From positions 219,425 to 283,424 of the forward strand of contig DHVX01000062.1 of NCBI GenBank assembly GCA_002412885.1: DNA of 64,000 nucleotides, written 5' to 3'. Numbering within the stretch: the stretch's first letter is position 1; each line of letters starts with the position of its first letter. The notes beneath the pieces are model-generated. The model was not told the origin of the DNA, ran no database searches, and saw only the letters and a program-made list of their open reading frames with translations. This document shows positions 35,256 through 44,437 of the stretch, piece after piece. The translations under genes were made by a program, and so were the position numbers. The stretch comes from Bacteroidales bacterium UBA5197 (GTDB taxonomy: Bacteria; Bacteroidota; Bacteroidia; Bacteroidales; Lentimicrobiaceae).

Positions 35256-38039
35256 TTAAATCACAACGTTCACAATTTTCCCGGGAACCACAATCATCTT
35301 TTTGGGAGCTTTGCCTTCGAGCCATTTTGCAGATTCCGTTGCTTCCAGAACTGCTTTTTCAATTTCAGGAACCGGAATACCCAGCGGAAGCTCCAGAAGG
35401 AACCGCATTTTTCCATTAAAGGAAACCGGATATTTAAAAGTGTTTTCGGCGGTAAAACTTTCGTTAAACACAGGGAAAGTTGCCAGAGTAACGCTGCCCT
35501 TATTTCCAAGCAGGCTCCATAGTTCTTCGGAAATGTGCGGCGCGTAGGATGAAATCAACACGGTCAGTTCGCTGAGGATACTGCGGTTGTTGCATTTCAG
35601 TTCGGTGAGTTCATTTACACAGATCATAAAAGTACTGACAGATGTATTGAACGAAAACCTTTCGGTGTCTTCCTGAATTTTGCGGATGGTTTTATGAAGC
35701 ACCTTTAGTTCTGCGGGAGATGGCGCGTTTTCACTAACCAGGAAGTTATTGTCAGCATCGTGAAATAATCGCCACAGCTTGCGCATAAAACGGAATACGC
35801 CTTCGATGCCGTTGGTGTCCCATGGTTTTGATTGCTCAAGCGGACCAAGGAACATTTCGTACAAACGCAGTGTATCGGCTCCGTATTTTTCAATCAGGTC
35901 GTCAGGGTTCTGCACATTGTACTTCGATTTCGACATTTTTTCAACTTCCCAACCGCAGATATATTTATCATCTTCCAGAATAAATTCGGATCCGGCAAAC
36001 TGAGGCTGCCATTTGATAAATTCATCAATGTCAAGAATGTCATTGTGAACGATATTCACATCCACGTGGATCGCTTGAATATCATAGTCTTTTCGCAGGT
36101 TATAACTCACAAATTTGTTTGAGCCGGTAATACGGTAAACGAAATTTGACCGTCCCTGAATCATTCCCTGATTGATCAGTTTCTGGAATGGTTCATCCTT
36201 TACAGCAATTCCCAGATCGTAAAGGAATTTGTTCCAGAAACGCGAATAAATCAGGTGACCGGTTGCATGTTCGGCGCCTCCCATGTAAAGGTCAACATTC
36301 TGCCAGTATTCGTTGGCCTCCTGTGAGAAATATTCGGCATTGTTGCGGGGGTCCATGTAGCGAAGGTAATAGCCGCTTGAACCGGCAAACCCGGGCATGG
36401 TATTGGTTTCGAGTGAATAACCCTCTTTGGTAACCCAGTTTTTGGCGCGGGCAAGCGGTGGTTCACCACTTTCGGTGGGAAGATAGGCATCCACTTCGGG
36501 CAGCTCAAGCGGGAGTTCATCTTCGTTCAGGGTGTAAGGCATTCCATCTTTGTAATAAACCGGAAATGGTTCGCCCCAATAGCGCTGGCGGCTGAAAATG
36601 GCATCGCGGAGGCGGAAATTCACCTTACCATAGCCAATTCCCATTTCTTCTATTTTACGGATGGTTGTGGTGATGGCTTCTTTCACTTCAAGTCCAGTGA
36701 TAAATCCACTGTTGATCATTACGCCTTCTTTGGAGTCGTAAGAATCTTCCCAGTCGGAAGGATCAACCGGGGTTTCTCCTTTTCGGGAAACCACCTGGCG
36801 GATGGGTAGTCCGAAATAACGGGCAAAAGCGAAGTCGCGGGTATCATGACCGGGAACAGCCATTATGGCGCCGGTTCCATATCCCATCAGCACATAATCG
36901 GCTACCCAGATAGGTATTTCTTCGCCATTCAACGGATTGATGGCAAATGCGCCGGTAAATTCACCACTGATTTTTTTGACCTCGGTCATGCGCTCGCGCT
37001 CTGATCGGTTTTTGGCCCAGTGCTGATATGATTGTACTTTTTCGCGATACTCCGGAGTTGTGATTTCTTCAACAAATGGATGTTCGGGTGCCAGAACCAT
37101 AAAGGTTACACCAAACATTGTATCGGCGCGGGTGGTAAAAATTTCAAGATTCTGATCAAAGTTTTTGATGGCGAATGTTGCCGAACAACCTTCTGATCGT
37201 CCGATCCAGTTGCGCTGAATTTCTTTGATGGATTCGGGCCATTCGATGCGGTCGAGACCTTCGAGCAAACGATCGGCATATGCTGTAATGCGCAGCGACC
37301 ATTGTTTCATGGTTTTTCGCTCAACCGGATGGCCTCCGCGAACTGAAAATCCTTCGCTCACTTCATCGTTGGCAAGCACGGTTCCCAATTCGGGGCACCA
37401 GTTGACCATCGTATCAGCCAGATAAGCAAGGCGGTAATTCATCAGCAATTCCTGCTGTTGTTTTTCGCTCATGGCAAGCCATTCAGCAGCTGAGAATTCA
37501 GTAGTTTCGCTGCAGGCTGCATTTATGTTTGAGTTTCCTGATTTGGAAAAAATAGCCACCAGTGCTTCAATGGGCTCTGCTTTCTGATTGTTTTTATTGT
37601 ACCATGAATGGAACAATTTAATAAAAGTCCATTGTGTCCATTTGTAATAATGGGGTTCGCTGGTGCGGACTTCGCGATCCCAGTCGTATGAAAATCCGAT
37701 TTTATCGAGTTGCTCGCGGTAACGGGCGATATTAATTCCGGTAGTAACCGCAGGGTGGGTGCCGGTTTGAATGGCATATTGTTCGGCAGGAAGTCCGTAA
37801 GCATCATAACCCATCGGGTGAAGTACATTAAACCCCTTCAACCTTTTGTAGCGCGCGTAAATATCTGAAGCAATGTATCCGAGCGGATGTCCTACATGCA
37901 AACCTGCCCCCGAAGGATAAGGAAACATATCCAGCACATAAAACTTTGGTTTGTTATGATCAATCTCTGTTTTGTAGGTTTTGTTATCAGCCCAGGCTTT
38001 CTGCCACTTTTTTTCGATTTCCCTGAAGTTGTAATCCAT
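35256..38039 (-). CDS. leuS: Leucyl-tRNA synthetase
   Basis: The protein has 927 residues. The class I HIGH motif is HVGH at residues 48-51 in YPSGAGLHVGHPLGY; KMSKS is present in EKMSKSKYNVQNPDDL. The editing domain shows TRADTMFGVTFMVLAPEHP and GYGTGAIMAVPGHDTRD. It charges tRNA-Leu with post-transfer editing. Its upstream region (38040-38402) is a repeat-filled gap shared with a divergent secreted-protein gene. Confidence 0.97.
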   Translation of the reverse strand: MDYNFREIEKKWQKAWADNKTYKTEIDHNKPKFYVLDMFPYPSGAGLHVGHPLGYIASDIYARYKRLKGFNVLHPMGYDAYGLPAEQYAIQTGTHPAVTTGINIARYREQLDKIGFSYDWDREVRTSEPHYYKWTQWTFIKLFHSWYNKNNQKAEPIEALVAIFSKSGNSNINAACSETTEFSAAEWLAMSEKQQQELLMNYRLAYLADTMVNWCPELGTVLANDEVSEGFSVRGGHPVERKTMKQWSLRITAYADRLLEGLDRIEWPESIKEIQRNWIGRSEGCSATFAIKNFDQNLEIFTTRADTMFGVTFMVLAPEHPFVEEITTPEYREKVQSYQHWAKNRSERERMTEVKKISGEFTGAFAINPLNGEEIPIWVADYVLMGYGTGAIMAVPGHDTRDFAFARYFGLPIRQVVSRKGETPVDPSDWEDSYDSKEGVMINSGFITGLEVKEAITTTIRKIEEMGIGYGKVNFRLRDAIFSRQRYWGEPFPVYYKDGMPYTLNEDELPLELPEVDAYLPTESGEPPLARAKNWVTKEGYSLETNTMPGFAGSSGYYLRYMDPRNNAEYFSQEANEYWQNVDLYMGGAEHATGHLIYSRFWNKFLYDLGIAVKDEPFQKLINQGMIQGRSNFVYRITGSNKFVSYNLRKDYDIQAIHVDVNIVHNDILDIDEFIKWQPQFAGSEFILEDDKYICGWEVEKMSKSKYNVQNPDDLIEKYGADTLRLYEMFLGPLEQSKPWDTNGIEGVFRFMRKLWRLFHDADNNFLVSENAPSPAELKVLHKTIRKIQEDTERFSFNTSVSTFMICVNELTELKCNNRSILSELTVLISSYAPHISEELWSLLGNKGSVTLATFPVFNESFTAENTFKYPVSFNGKMRFLLELPLGIPVPEIEKAVLEATESAKWLEGKAPKKMIVVPGKIVNVVI

Positions 38040-38084
38040 TGGATCTGCTTTGTTTTTAGAGGGCGCGAAGTTACGAAAGATTAG

Positions 38085-38230
38085 GGATTTCGGATTTCAG
38101 ATTTCGGATTTTCGATTTACCTTCGGTGAACTCCGCTTCGCTCCGGTTCGGATTTCGGGTTGCGGATTGCTTCCTTTAACTTCATTTTCGGATTTCGGGT
38201 TGCGGATTTTATATTTCGGATTTCGGATTG
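38085..38230. repeat. Simple-sequence island (GGATTTCGG / GGGTTGCGGATT words)
   Basis: Tandem but irregular repeats of GGATTTCGGATTTC, GGGTTGCGGATT and CTCCGCTTCGCTCCGG make up most of this stretch upstream of leuS. Related words occur at 32970-33005. No codon structure persists across it. Confidence 0.65.
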
Positions 38231-38264
38231 ACCTAACAAGTTTTCTTTTCTTAACTTGTTAGGT
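38231..38264. repeat. ACCTAACAAGTT palindrome, copy 2
   Basis: Perfect 12-bp arms ACCTAACAAGTT/AACTTGTTAGGT with a 10-base pyrimidine loop. It lies between divergent genes (leuS minus, 38403 plus), so it is not at the end of any gene. Copy 1 is at 31460-31490. Confidence 0.7.
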
Positions 38265-38402
38265 CTTCTTTTTAATTTCAGTTCTGGATTTTGGATTTTG
38301 AAAAGTTTTTTATCGTCCAACCAGGAAATCTCCACACATATTCCATACTTTAGCCTGCAAAATTGCTGTTAATAAAGGCGCTAACTTCCAAAACAAAGAA
38401 TT

Positions 38403-39011
38403 ATGAAACGCATGCTTATAGTATTCATTCTGGCAATCGGTTTTAATGTTGCAAATGCGCAGTGCATTGCGTGCTGGGAGCTCCGCAAAGTTGAAATAAC
38501 CATGATAAGTGGTCAAAATATTACCGGATATATTAAGTGGAATGATGTATGGCTGAATGATGTACTTGATACTGCGGTCTGGAAGAACAGATTTCCTGAA
38601 AGTCTGCTTCCTTATTATGAGAATCTGGGCTATAAATGGGATCTTGAGTTGATCACAGAGATATTTGTGATCAACAATGATTCAATTGTTGAATTTCTTG
38701 CGACCAAAGCGATAAGCATCGGGAATCTTGATTATACCAAAATCAAATCCGTTCAGGAGCTTGACAAAGGGGCAAAAATCTACCATGGCGTGGGAGACAT
38801 ACAGATATTCACGCAAAGTGAAATTGATAAACTGAAAACAAATCCGGTTGCGGTTTTATTTTATACTTCTGCATATTTTGGAACCTATTTTCTGAGTTAT
38901 AATCCGGCGATTACAGCCAAAGAGCTGAGCAGAATCAATGAGGAAAATTATTCAAAAATGGCAGTGGATTTGAAAGCGAAGGGAGTAATTGTTTACTCTG
39001 TCGGGTTTTAA
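38403..39011 (+). CDS. Hypothetical secreted protein
   Basis: The protein has 202 residues, beginning with a signal peptide (MLIVFILAIGFNVANAQ). The mature part starts CIACWELRKVEITM and contains a strand-rich region with GQNITGYIKWNDVW. I do not recognise the family. It is followed by a small hairpin (39064-39085) and then ftsX. The N-terminal Cys pair could form a disulfide in the periplasm. Confidence 0.6.
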   Translation: MKRMLIVFILAIGFNVANAQCIACWELRKVEITMISGQNITGYIKWNDVWLNDVLDTAVWKNRFPESLLPYYENLGYKWDLELITEIFVINNDSIVEFLATKAISIGNLDYTKIKSVQELDKGAKIYHGVGDIQIFTQSEIDKLKTNPVAVLFYTSAYFGTYFLSYNPAITAKELSRINEENYSKMAVDLKAKGVIVYSVGF

Positions 39012-39063
39012 ATGAATACATTATCACAATCCAAAGCACAACTGATTTAACCTTTTTTGGCAT

Positions 39064-39085
39064 GAAGGCTTTTTTACAAGCCTTC
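39064..39085 (+). terminator. Possible terminator hairpin
   Basis: GAAGGCTT/AAGCCTTC stem with a short T-rich loop, 53 bases after the secreted-protein stop. No T-run follows directly, so termination is uncertain. Confidence 0.4.
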
Positions 39086-39131
39086 CCATGCTTCATTATT
39101 TTTTCTTACTTTCGCAGTCACAATCAAGCTT

Positions 39132-40007
39132 ATGGCCCACAACGAAGACAGACTCAGTCGCAGGAGGTTGCAATCCTCAACCGCCACCACCATCATCAGC
39201 ATTTCGCTGGTGCTGTTTATGCTTGGTTTGCTGGGACTTATTGTTCTTCACGCGCAGAAGCTTTCAGATTATGTAAAAGAAAATATCGGGTTTTCGGTTA
39301 TCATTAAGGAAGAAATTAAAGAGTCAGGCATTATTGAGTTTCAAAAAAAACTTGATCTTGAACCCTTTGTAAAATCTACAGAATACATAACCCGTGAAAG
39401 AGCAGCCAAAGAGCTCACCGATGAACTTGGAGAAGATTTTGTTGACTTTCTGGGATTCAATCCATTGCTTGCTTCTATCGATATCAGACTTCAGGCCGCT
39501 TATGCCAACAACGACAGTCTGGCCATGCTTGAGCAAAAACTCATTGCCAATCCTCGGGTGAAAGAAGTGTTTTATCATAAATCGCTGGTAGAACTGGTAA
39601 ATCAGAACATCAGGCGTATAAGTATGGTTCTTCTTGCTTTTACGGCGGTGCTGATGTTGATTTCTATCGCTTTGATTAACAATACAATCCGCCTCAGCGT
39701 TTACAGCAAGCGGTTTATTATTCGGAGTATGCAACTGGTGGGAGCCACGCAAAGTTTTATACGAAAACCGTTTCTGATTAAAAGTTTAGTTCACGGATTA
39801 ATCAGTGCTTTGATTGCCATTGTTCTGCTTGCGGTTGTGCTGTATTTTTCGCGAAAAGCACTTCCCGAAATGGTTGATATGCAGGATATTGATATGTTCC
39901 TTTCCCTGTTCGGGATAGTTACGGTTCTTGGCCTGATAATTACCGGTTTTTCGACCTTGCTGGCGGTGCGTAAGTTCCTGAGGATCAGTCAGGACAGGCT
40001 TTTTTAG
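39132..40007 (+). CDS. ftsX: Cell-division permease-like protein FtsX
   Basis: The protein has 291 residues. The FtsX layout is clear: a short cytoplasmic N-terminus, TM1 at about residues 19-40, a ~130-residue extracellular domain, then three TM segments with the FtsX/ABC3 permease block (FIIRSMQLVGATQSFIRKPFLIKSLVHG). With the ATPase FtsE it transmits division signals to peptidoglycan hydrolases. ftsE is not nearby, as is common in this phylum (from memory). TACTTTCG at 39108-39115 is a near-match to the -7 box. Confidence 0.92.
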   Translation: MAHNEDRLSRRRLQSSTATTIISISLVLFMLGLLGLIVLHAQKLSDYVKENIGFSVIIKEEIKESGIIEFQKKLDLEPFVKSTEYITRERAAKELTDELGEDFVDFLGFNPLLASIDIRLQAAYANNDSLAMLEQKLIANPRVKEVFYHKSLVELVNQNIRRISMVLLAFTAVLMLISIALINNTIRLSVYSKRFIIRSMQLVGATQSFIRKPFLIKSLVHGLISALIAIVLLAVVLYFSRKALPEMVDMQDIDMFLSLFGIVTVLGLIITGFSTLLAVRKFLRISQDRLF

Positions 40008-40121
40008 GAAATCTCAGAAACTGACAGTCGGGCTGAATAATGCAGGGCTTGCCAGATGAAATTGCTGAAAAATATTTATTGATCTTACACCTGAACCTTC
40101 AGGAATTAAAAAATAACAATC

Positions 40122-40403
40122 ATGAACCTGAAAAAATCTGAAAAGCTTGCTGAGAAAAAGGCAACTTCTATGAGCGAAAAAGAATTGCAATTTGCATTCG
40201 GCAAGGAGAATTACCGTCTGATGCTGATTGGATTGGGCGTTCTGGCTCTTGGATTCATTTTAATGGTTGGCGGCGGCACCAACGATCCTTATGTTTTCAA
40301 CGATGCCATGTTTAATTTTCAGCGTCTTACACTGGCTCCATTACTCTTATTGGCAGGTTATGTCATTGAGATATATGCCATTATGAAAAAGCCCCGCGAC
40401 TAA
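40122..40403 (+). CDS. DUF3098 small membrane protein
   Basis: The protein has 93 residues. The motif FAFGKENYRLMLIGLGVLALGFILMVGGG, with PYVFNDAMFNFQRLTLAPLLLLAGY, is characteristic of DUF3098. Two transmembrane helices are predicted. It lies between ftsX and uppP, as in other Bacteroidota genomes, so a role linked to division or cell-wall lipid recycling is possible. Function is unknown. It ends 3 bases before uppP starts. Confidence 0.85.
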   Translation: MNLKKSEKLAEKKATSMSEKELQFAFGKENYRLMLIGLGVLALGFILMVGGGTNDPYVFNDAMFNFQRLTLAPLLLLAGYVIEIYAIMKKPRD

Positions 40404-40406
40404 AGC

Positions 40407-41186
40407 ATGAGTATTTTCGAAGCCATTATCATTGCCATTGTAGAAGGAATTACTGAGTTTCTGCCAGTATCTTCTACCGGTCATATGATTATTACTCAGG
40501 AATTGCTGGGTATGGAGATCAATGATTTTGTGAAAGCTTATACAGTGAATATTCAGTTTGGCGCAATTCTATCGGTGATTGTACTATACTGGAAGCACTT
40601 TTTTCAGTCTGTTGATTTCTATTTTAAACTTTTTGTTGCATTTCTGCCTTCAGCTATAATCGGGTTTCTGTTGATTGACTTTATCGACAGCCTGCTTGAA
40701 AATGTTGTGGTTGTTGCGGTAATGCTCGTATTGGGAGGTGTTGTGCTGATTTTTGTTGACAAGTGGTTTAAAAATCCGGCTAAAGATCAAACAATCAGCT
40801 ATCCTTCTGCACTGAAGATTGGTTTTTTTCAATGTATTGCAATGATACCCGGCGTTTCGCGATCGGCGGCCACCATTATCGGCGGAATGACCCAAAAACT
40901 CGATCGCAAAACGGCTGCTGAGTTCTCGTTTTTTCTTGCCGTACCTACCATGTTTGCTGCAGCCGGATATAAATTATTGCAGAATTATAAAACCATCACG
41001 CCTGAAAATATTGATATTTTATTGATTGGCAATGCAGTAGCTTTTGTAGTGGCCCTGATTGCCATCAAATCCTTCATTTCTTTCCTTACAAAATACGGGT
41101 TCAAGGTTTTTGGATATTACCGTATTGTTGTCGGCCTCGCCATATTGATTATGCTGGCGCTTGGCTATGATCTAAAAATTACTTGA
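40407..41186 (+). CDS. uppP: Undecaprenyl-diphosphatase
   Basis: The protein has 259 residues and about eight transmembrane segments. UppP/BacA signatures are GITEFLPVSSTGHMII near the N-terminus with the catalytic Glu/His, and IPGVSRSAATIIGGM in the second half. It recycles undecaprenyl diphosphate to the monophosphate carrier for peptidoglycan and other glycan synthesis; overproduction gives bacitracin resistance in other bacteria. Its stop overlaps the truB start (TGATG). Confidence 0.97.
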   Translation: MSIFEAIIIAIVEGITEFLPVSSTGHMIITQELLGMEINDFVKAYTVNIQFGAILSVIVLYWKHFFQSVDFYFKLFVAFLPSAIIGFLLIDFIDSLLENVVVVAVMLVLGGVVLIFVDKWFKNPAKDQTISYPSALKIGFFQCIAMIPGVSRSAATIIGGMTQKLDRKTAAEFSFFLAVPTMFAAAGYKLLQNYKTITPENIDILLIGNAVAFVVALIAIKSFISFLTKYGFKVFGYYRIVVGLAILIMLALGYDLKIT

Positions 41187-41920
41187 TGCTGACTCGTTTT
41201 GAAGAAGGAGAAGTGCTCCTGATAGATAAACCACTTACCTGGACTTCATTTGATGTTATCAACCGTTTCCGGAACTTTCTGCGGAAGCAATACAATTTAA
41301 AAAAGCTGAAAGTCGGACACGCCGGAACCCTTGATCCATTGGCCGATGGTTTGCTGATTGTTTGCACCGGCAAGTTTACCAAACGCATTGATGAATTTCA
41401 GGCGCAGGAGAAAGAGTACATCGGTACATTCCGGCTAGGTGCAACAACGCCTTCATTTGACCTCGAGCATGAGATAGATCAGATATACAATACCGATCAT
41501 ATTACAGAAGCAATGATTTATAATGCTGCCCTTGAGCTTTCAGGCGATATTATGCAGATTCCTCCGGTTTACTCAGCCATAAAAGTTGGCGGGAAACGTG
41601 CCTATAAATTTGCCCGTAAAGACGAAGAACTGAAGCTGGAATCCCGGAAGGTGAATATCCGTGAATTTGAGATTACCAGAATTGCCATGCCCGATGTTGA
41701 TTTCCGCATCAGCTGCAGCAAAGGAACATACATACGATCCATTGCCCGCGATTTTGGCGAAGCACTACAAAGCGGAGCTCATCTTATCTCACTCCGGCGC
41801 ACACGCATTGGAGAATTCAGCGTAGCCGATGCCATGAAACTCGACGAACTTACTGCCGCAATTGCGTTGGAATATGAACGCGATAATCCGGAAACAAATA
41901 TTCAAAACGAGAATTTATGA
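41186..41920 (+). CDS. truB: tRNA pseudouridine-55 synthase
   Basis: The product has 244 residues from ATG at 41186, which shares its A with the uppP stop. A TTG one codon earlier is possible but unnecessary. TruB motifs are LLIDKPLTWTSFDVI and VGHAGTLDPLADGLLIV with the catalytic Asp in GTLDP. It converts U55 of tRNA T-loops to pseudouridine. The next gene begins inside its stop codon (ATGA), so at least three genes here are translationally coupled. Confidence 0.96.
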   Translation: MLTRFEEGEVLLIDKPLTWTSFDVINRFRNFLRKQYNLKKLKVGHAGTLDPLADGLLIVCTGKFTKRIDEFQAQEKEYIGTFRLGATTPSFDLEHEIDQIYNTDHITEAMIYNAALELSGDIMQIPPVYSAIKVGGKRAYKFARKDEELKLESRKVNIREFEITRIAMPDVDFRISCSKGTYIRSIARDFGEALQSGAHLISLRRTRIGEFSVADAMKLDELTAAIALEYERDNPETNIQNENL

Positions 41921-42243
41921 ACGAAGCATTCTTTATGCCGATCTTCCAGCAGATTGAAAGCAGCAGTCTGGTGAAATTACGGGTTCAGTTTTACAAACTA
42001 TCTGTGCGATACGCTCAGGTAAGAGCCAGCTGGAATTTTAAAAGTTTTGAAGAAATGGCTGAGGATAATTCCGAAAGAACCATACTGCACAATGCGTTGA
42101 TAGACAGTGTGAACATACTTGCCAGAAATATGGAAAAAATCGGTGAGGATGTCACCTGGCGTACACAACTTGGTAACGACCGCAAAGTAATCGGAGACTT
42201 AGCCTGTTATGTAGCGGCATGGCTTGGGATAAGGCAGCGGTAA
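41917..42243 (+). CDS. Small conserved-looking hypothetical protein
   Basis: The protein has 108 residues. It is coupled to truB by an ATGA overlap. The sequence is mostly helical (LRVQFYKLSVRYAQVRASWNF, NALIDSVNILARNMEK) and charged, with no signal or membrane helix. I do not recognise the family. The tight coupling suggests it is translated and cytosolic. Confidence 0.6.
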   Translation: MNEAFFMPIFQQIESSSLVKLRVQFYKLSVRYAQVRASWNFKSFEEMAEDNSERTILHNALIDSVNILARNMEKIGEDVTWRTQLGNDRKVIGDLACYVAAWLGIRQR

Positions 42244-42351
42244 AAACAGGTAAATAACTGCTGTAAAAAGCTGAAACACAATTCATTCCCGCATAAATAA
42301 AAATTATTTAGGCAAGGCTAATAAATTATTTAGCTATAGTTAATAAATATC

Positions 42352-43734
42352 TTATCCAGGCACCAATTGCAGGTATTCTCCGTTTTGCAATCGAAAGTAT
42401 TTCTCATTCAAGCCTTTATGCGGTTCGGTTCCTATCCGCCAGAAAATATAGTTTGTGCCGTCCAGTTCCCTGTAAACATCATTGAAATAGTAATCTTCGG
42501 TTGTGCAGATCGTTAGTGCAGCATCAGGTCCCGATTCTGCAGAAAACAGCAGACTTTCAATCGGATACGACCAGTTTGGCCCTGGGACACCTTCAATCTC
42601 AAGGTCTTTTTCATTTACCACAAAGTGTTGCCCTTTGAGTTGCCGGGCTTTTGAAATCATTTTCATCATGATTTCCGTTCTTTGCGTGTATCTGTTTCCT
42701 TCCTCACGAATCAGATTCACCCGGAAAGCAAAGAAAAGCACAAAACCCGCCATCAGCAGCGGCTTCAGTTTTTCAATCCGGCCGGTAAATTTTGTGGTGA
42801 GCAGCGGCATAAGCGCAATCACTGAAAGCGGAAACCACACTTGTTCATTGTATCGGCTAATTTGAAGTGTGCCGGTATTGAGTGCAGAAAGAAAGAAAAT
42901 AACCAGAAAAAACACAAAGTAAACAAAAGCCCCCTTCACTGATTTATTGATGATCATTGCGGTCCAGATGCCGATTGCTATTATTAACACCGGCAAATAG
43001 TTGCTGAAAACGAAACCAATCATACCTCCCAGCCATGCCAGGTTATATTTACCCTCACTGAATCCCGAAATAATGGCCGCTGTTTTACCTGACTCATATT
43101 CCGAAGCATTGAAATATTTCAGCAGCAGCATGGCAAGCGTTATTGTGACGATAACTCCATAAATGGAAACTTTTTCCCATTTATGCTTCAGGAAATGAAT
43201 CACCATCACCATAAAAAGTAGAACGATGCCAATGGGATGGCTGCTGATGATAAAGAAACCTGAAAGGAAAAGTATAATATTACTGGTCAGGCTTTTATGT
43301 GAAAAAAGTGAAGAAACAAACAATACCAGCAAACTTCCTGCATAATACAACTCAAACATCGGAACGAAAAAACCGGTAATCAGACTGGTTACCTGAAACA
43401 ACAGAAGCACAAATCCTGCAATTGGTTTGTTGTAAATCTTTACAGTAAGGTAAAATACAAGCAAGGGGAAAATTACATGATTCAGGGAATAGAGCAACAG
43501 AATAACTTTCAGCGGAAGTTGAAAAACAACTCCCAGCCAGGGCAATATTTGCGAAAACACCAGAATGTAGCGCTGATGTTCCACCCATGGCCATCCGTGG
43601 TTTATCATCCTGAGAAGGTAGTAGCCTGAATCAACCAAAAGTCTTTCTCTGAAAAAAACAATAGCCATTGCAATCAGAACTGCAAAAAGTGCAGTCTGGA
43701 GCAGAATAAGCCATCTGTTTTTCAGGAAAATCAT
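42352..43734 (-). CDS. Polytopic membrane protein, GT-C-like, function unknown
   Basis: The protein has 460 residues with about ten to eleven transmembrane segments in the first ~340. A soluble C-terminal domain of ~110 residues follows (KGQHFVVNEKDLEIEGVPGPNWSYP). The layout of a multi-TM core plus C-terminal soluble domain, and an early acidic residue after TM1 (ERLLVDSGYYLLRMI), resembles GT-C glycosyltransferases. I cannot confirm catalytic residues. A methyltransferase-type membrane gene lies 77 bases upstream on the same strand. Confidence 0.6.
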   Translation of the reverse strand: MIFLKNRWLILLQTALFAVLIAMAIVFFRERLLVDSGYYLLRMINHGWPWVEHQRYILVFSQILPWLGVVFQLPLKVILLLYSLNHVIFPLLVFYLTVKIYNKPIAGFVLLLFQVTSLITGFFVPMFELYYAGSLLVLFVSSLFSHKSLTSNIILFLSGFFIISSHPIGIVLLFMVMVIHFLKHKWEKVSIYGVIVTITLAMLLLKYFNASEYESGKTAAIISGFSEGKYNLAWLGGMIGFVFSNYLPVLIIAIGIWTAMIINKSVKGAFVYFVFFLVIFFLSALNTGTLQISRYNEQVWFPLSVIALMPLLTTKFTGRIEKLKPLLMAGFVLFFAFRVNLIREEGNRYTQRTEIMMKMISKARQLKGQHFVVNEKDLEIEGVPGPNWSYPIESLLFSAESGPDAALTICTTEDYYFNDVYRELDGTNYIFWRIGTEPHKGLNEKYFRLQNGEYLQLVPG

Positions 43735-43811
43735 CTATGTATCAATAAGAATCCAAACTTACACAAAAAGACGAAGCTGTGTAATCCCTGGGACTCTATA
43801 AATGCAGATTT

Positions 43812-44276
43812 TTACCAGATAAAGGGAATCAGTTTATAGGTGTGCCGGGAGTATTCCAGATAAGGGATAAATGCTTTTTTCAGGTAATCTTCTTCGATAT
43901 GAAGTTTAATGATCAGTACAATGGTTAACAATACCGCAAAAGCCAGTCTCAGGTAACTGAAATGGCCGGCAACCATCGGCCATATGGTAATAAGAATGGC
44001 GGTGTACATCGGATGTCGCATAACGCGGTAGGGTCCGTGTGCAATAAGTTTCCCGAAAGGTTTTACAAGCGGAGTGATATTGAAATTGCCGATACGAATG
44101 GTGTAAATGGAGTATAGACCCAGGGCAATGCCGGCAAGTATAGATCCAATCACCCACATTTTAAGACTGGTGAGCGGGCTCGTTATCACAATAAGTCCGA
44201 TAAGCAGAAATTGCATAAAAACCAGTAGCCAGGCCAGATAGGATCTGCCGCGTCCCATGCGGGTGGTGTTGAACAT
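43812..44276 (-). CDS. Isoprenylcysteine carboxyl methyltransferase-family membrane protein
   Basis: The protein has 154 residues with four hydrophobic segments. The C-terminal half carries the ICMT/PEMT signature: HGPYRVMRHPMYTAILI and IHIEEDYLKKAF-like block (LHIEEDYLKKAFIPYLEY). Such bacterial proteins use SAM to methylate lipids or small molecules; the substrate is unpredictable. The neighbouring membrane gene follows in the same direction. Confidence 0.85.
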   Translation of the reverse strand: MFNTTRMGRGRSYLAWLLVFMQFLLIGLIVITSPLTSLKMWVIGSILAGIALGLYSIYTIRIGNFNITPLVKPFGKLIAHGPYRVMRHPMYTAILITIWPMVAGHFSYLRLAFAVLLTIVLIIKLHIEEDYLKKAFIPYLEYSRHTYKLIPFIW

Positions 44277-44378
44277 AAGTGACGGGTATTAATTCATTAA
44301 AACAATCAGCAAATATGCATCATTTTACATATAAACAATGGATTTTGAAAAAATATTGTTGAGATTTGGATTTAAGGC

Positions 44379-44412
44379 AAAAAAACCACGGAATGAGATA
44401 CTCAAACCGTGG
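44379..44412 (-). terminator. Rho-independent terminator of the efflux operon
   Basis: CCACGG/CCGTGG stem with a 15-base loop. On the minus strand it is followed by seven T residues. It lies 26 bases past the RND permease stop. Confidence 0.7.
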
Positions 44413-44437
44413 CTTTAAGCAGGGCAGTAATTAAGAA

